A stretch of DNA of 64,000 bases. Source: Skermania sp. ID1734. Its GTDB lineage: Bacteria > Actinomycetota > Actinomycetes > Mycobacteriales > Mycobacteriaceae. Under the pieces are notes generated by a model that saw only the letters and a list, made by a program, of their open reading frames with translations, was not told where the DNA came from and searched no databases. Location of the stretch: NCBI RefSeq assembly GCF_007489285.1, contig NZ_VLIY01000002.1, forward strand, positions 248,001 to 312,000, in the 5' to 3' direction. Both the position numbers and the translations under genes were made by a program. Below, piece after piece: positions 63,518 to 64,000 of this stretch (within the stretch, counting starts at the first letter, position 1; each line of letters starts with the position of its first letter).

Positions 63518-64000
63518 ATGTCAGATAACAACAATCGTTACGCCGCCGTTCGTCGCGCATGGATGGCACGCATTTCCGCCCTACTATCGGTCGGTGTTCT
63601 CGCTGCCCTGAGCCCAACCGCCCTGGCCGCTGCCGATCCTGGTCCTTCGCCGTCGCCGAAGGTCACCGCCGACAGCGCCGAGACACTGCTCTCCGCGGCA
63701 CAAGGCGGACAACTGCTCGGAGTACCGCCGCTGCGCGACCTCGTCGCCGGCGCAGGCGCCAAGTTCGCGTCACCGGAGTACTGGAACAACTGGGTGTATG
63801 AGGCACTGCAGCATAACAAGTACCTCCTCCCCGACTCGGTGGATCCGGTGAAGCCGGACGTCTTCCTGCCGCATGCCCAGATCGACGCCGGCCCCACCGC
63901 GTCTCCCCTCCTCTCCGCTTTCGTGGACCTACGCGACGTCACCTACCAGTACGACGGCCGGACCAAGAAGCTGGCGGACTTCCTCAACGACGACGAAACC
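63518..64000 (+). CDS. Secreted protein, N-terminal part (runs off the window)
   Basis: The ATG at 63518 follows a CAGGA site and encodes 161 residues to the window end. Residues 1-40 form a signal peptide (basic YAAVRRAWMARIS, hydrophobic ALLSVGVLAALSPTALAAA, cleavage near ALAAA-DP). The mature part is Pro/Ser-rich, then has PEYWNNWVYEALQHNKYLLP. It also contains LRDVTYQYDGRTKKLADFL. The family is not recognised from this part; a secreted hydrolase is possible but unsupported. Confidence 0.7.
   Translation, partial: MSDNNNRYAAVRRAWMARISALLSVGVLAALSPTALAAADPGPSPSPKVTADSAETLLSAAQGGQLLGVPPLRDLVAGAGAKFASPEYWNNWVYEALQHNKYLLPDSVDPVKPDVFLPHAQIDAGPTASPLLSAFVDLRDVTYQYDGRTKKLADFLNDDET

Overview
The window is high-GC actinobacterial DNA, most likely from a Nocardia or close Rhodococcus relative. 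The evidence is the IclR-type catechol regulator, the pheR-pheA2-pheA1 order, a rifampicin monooxygenase gene with a rifamycin-associated element, and frequent GTG starts with 4-nt gene overlaps.

Region 1 (1-22.6 kb) is an aromatic catabolic island. It has a truncated MFS transporter, an acyl-CoA ligase/aldehyde dehydrogenase/thioesterase trio, catABC with divergent catR, benAB followed by a giant fused benC-FCD-benD gene, a LuxR-type benR, a two-component phenol hydroxylase (pheA2A1) with an AraC regulator, and pcaF-pcaR-pcaD divergent from pcaIJ. Together these take benzoate and phenol to catechol and on through beta-ketoadipate to succinyl-CoA and acetyl-CoA. Intergenic palindromes resemble IclR-family operators.

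Region 2 (22.6-35.7 kb) is mixed: a DUF1990 protein, a methyltransferase-sirtuin pair, rox (rifampicin monooxygenase) with a rifamycin-associated element shared with a second flavoprotein monooxygenase, a CYP153-type P450 with a TetR regulator, and several TetR-led small units.

Region 3 (35.8-44 kb) is a lipid/PHA block: an acyl-CoA dehydrogenase, a GAF/Fis-type regulator with a degenerate AAA+ domain, phaZ, phaC, two MaoC-type hydratases and a convergent acyl-CoA ligase. A shared palindrome, TGTTC-N7-GAACA, lies upstream of both transcription units.

Region 4 (44.3-62.6 kb) is mobile and accessory DNA. A recombinase/XRE/zinc-ribbon recombinase module (one gene frameshifted) is followed by an 88-bp IS21-like remnant and a linalool dehydratase/isomerase-like operon. 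That operon's first gene, a dihydrodipicolinate-reductase-like oxidoreductase, is split: its 3' part lies at 50.6-50.9 kb and its 5' part at 61.6-62.5 kb. A 10.7-kb element sits between the parts, bounded by a 4-bp TGCA repeat; removing it in silico restores an in-frame 420-codon gene. The element carries a four-gene tyrosine-recombinase operon (Tn554-like logic), an alpha/beta hydrolase, an SdpC-SdpA-SdpB-like peptide-toxin operon of lower GC, and a small putative DNA-binding protein. A TetR gene and the start of a secreted protein gene close the window.

No rRNA, tRNA or CRISPR array was seen. All functional calls come from reading motifs by eye; no database search was run.
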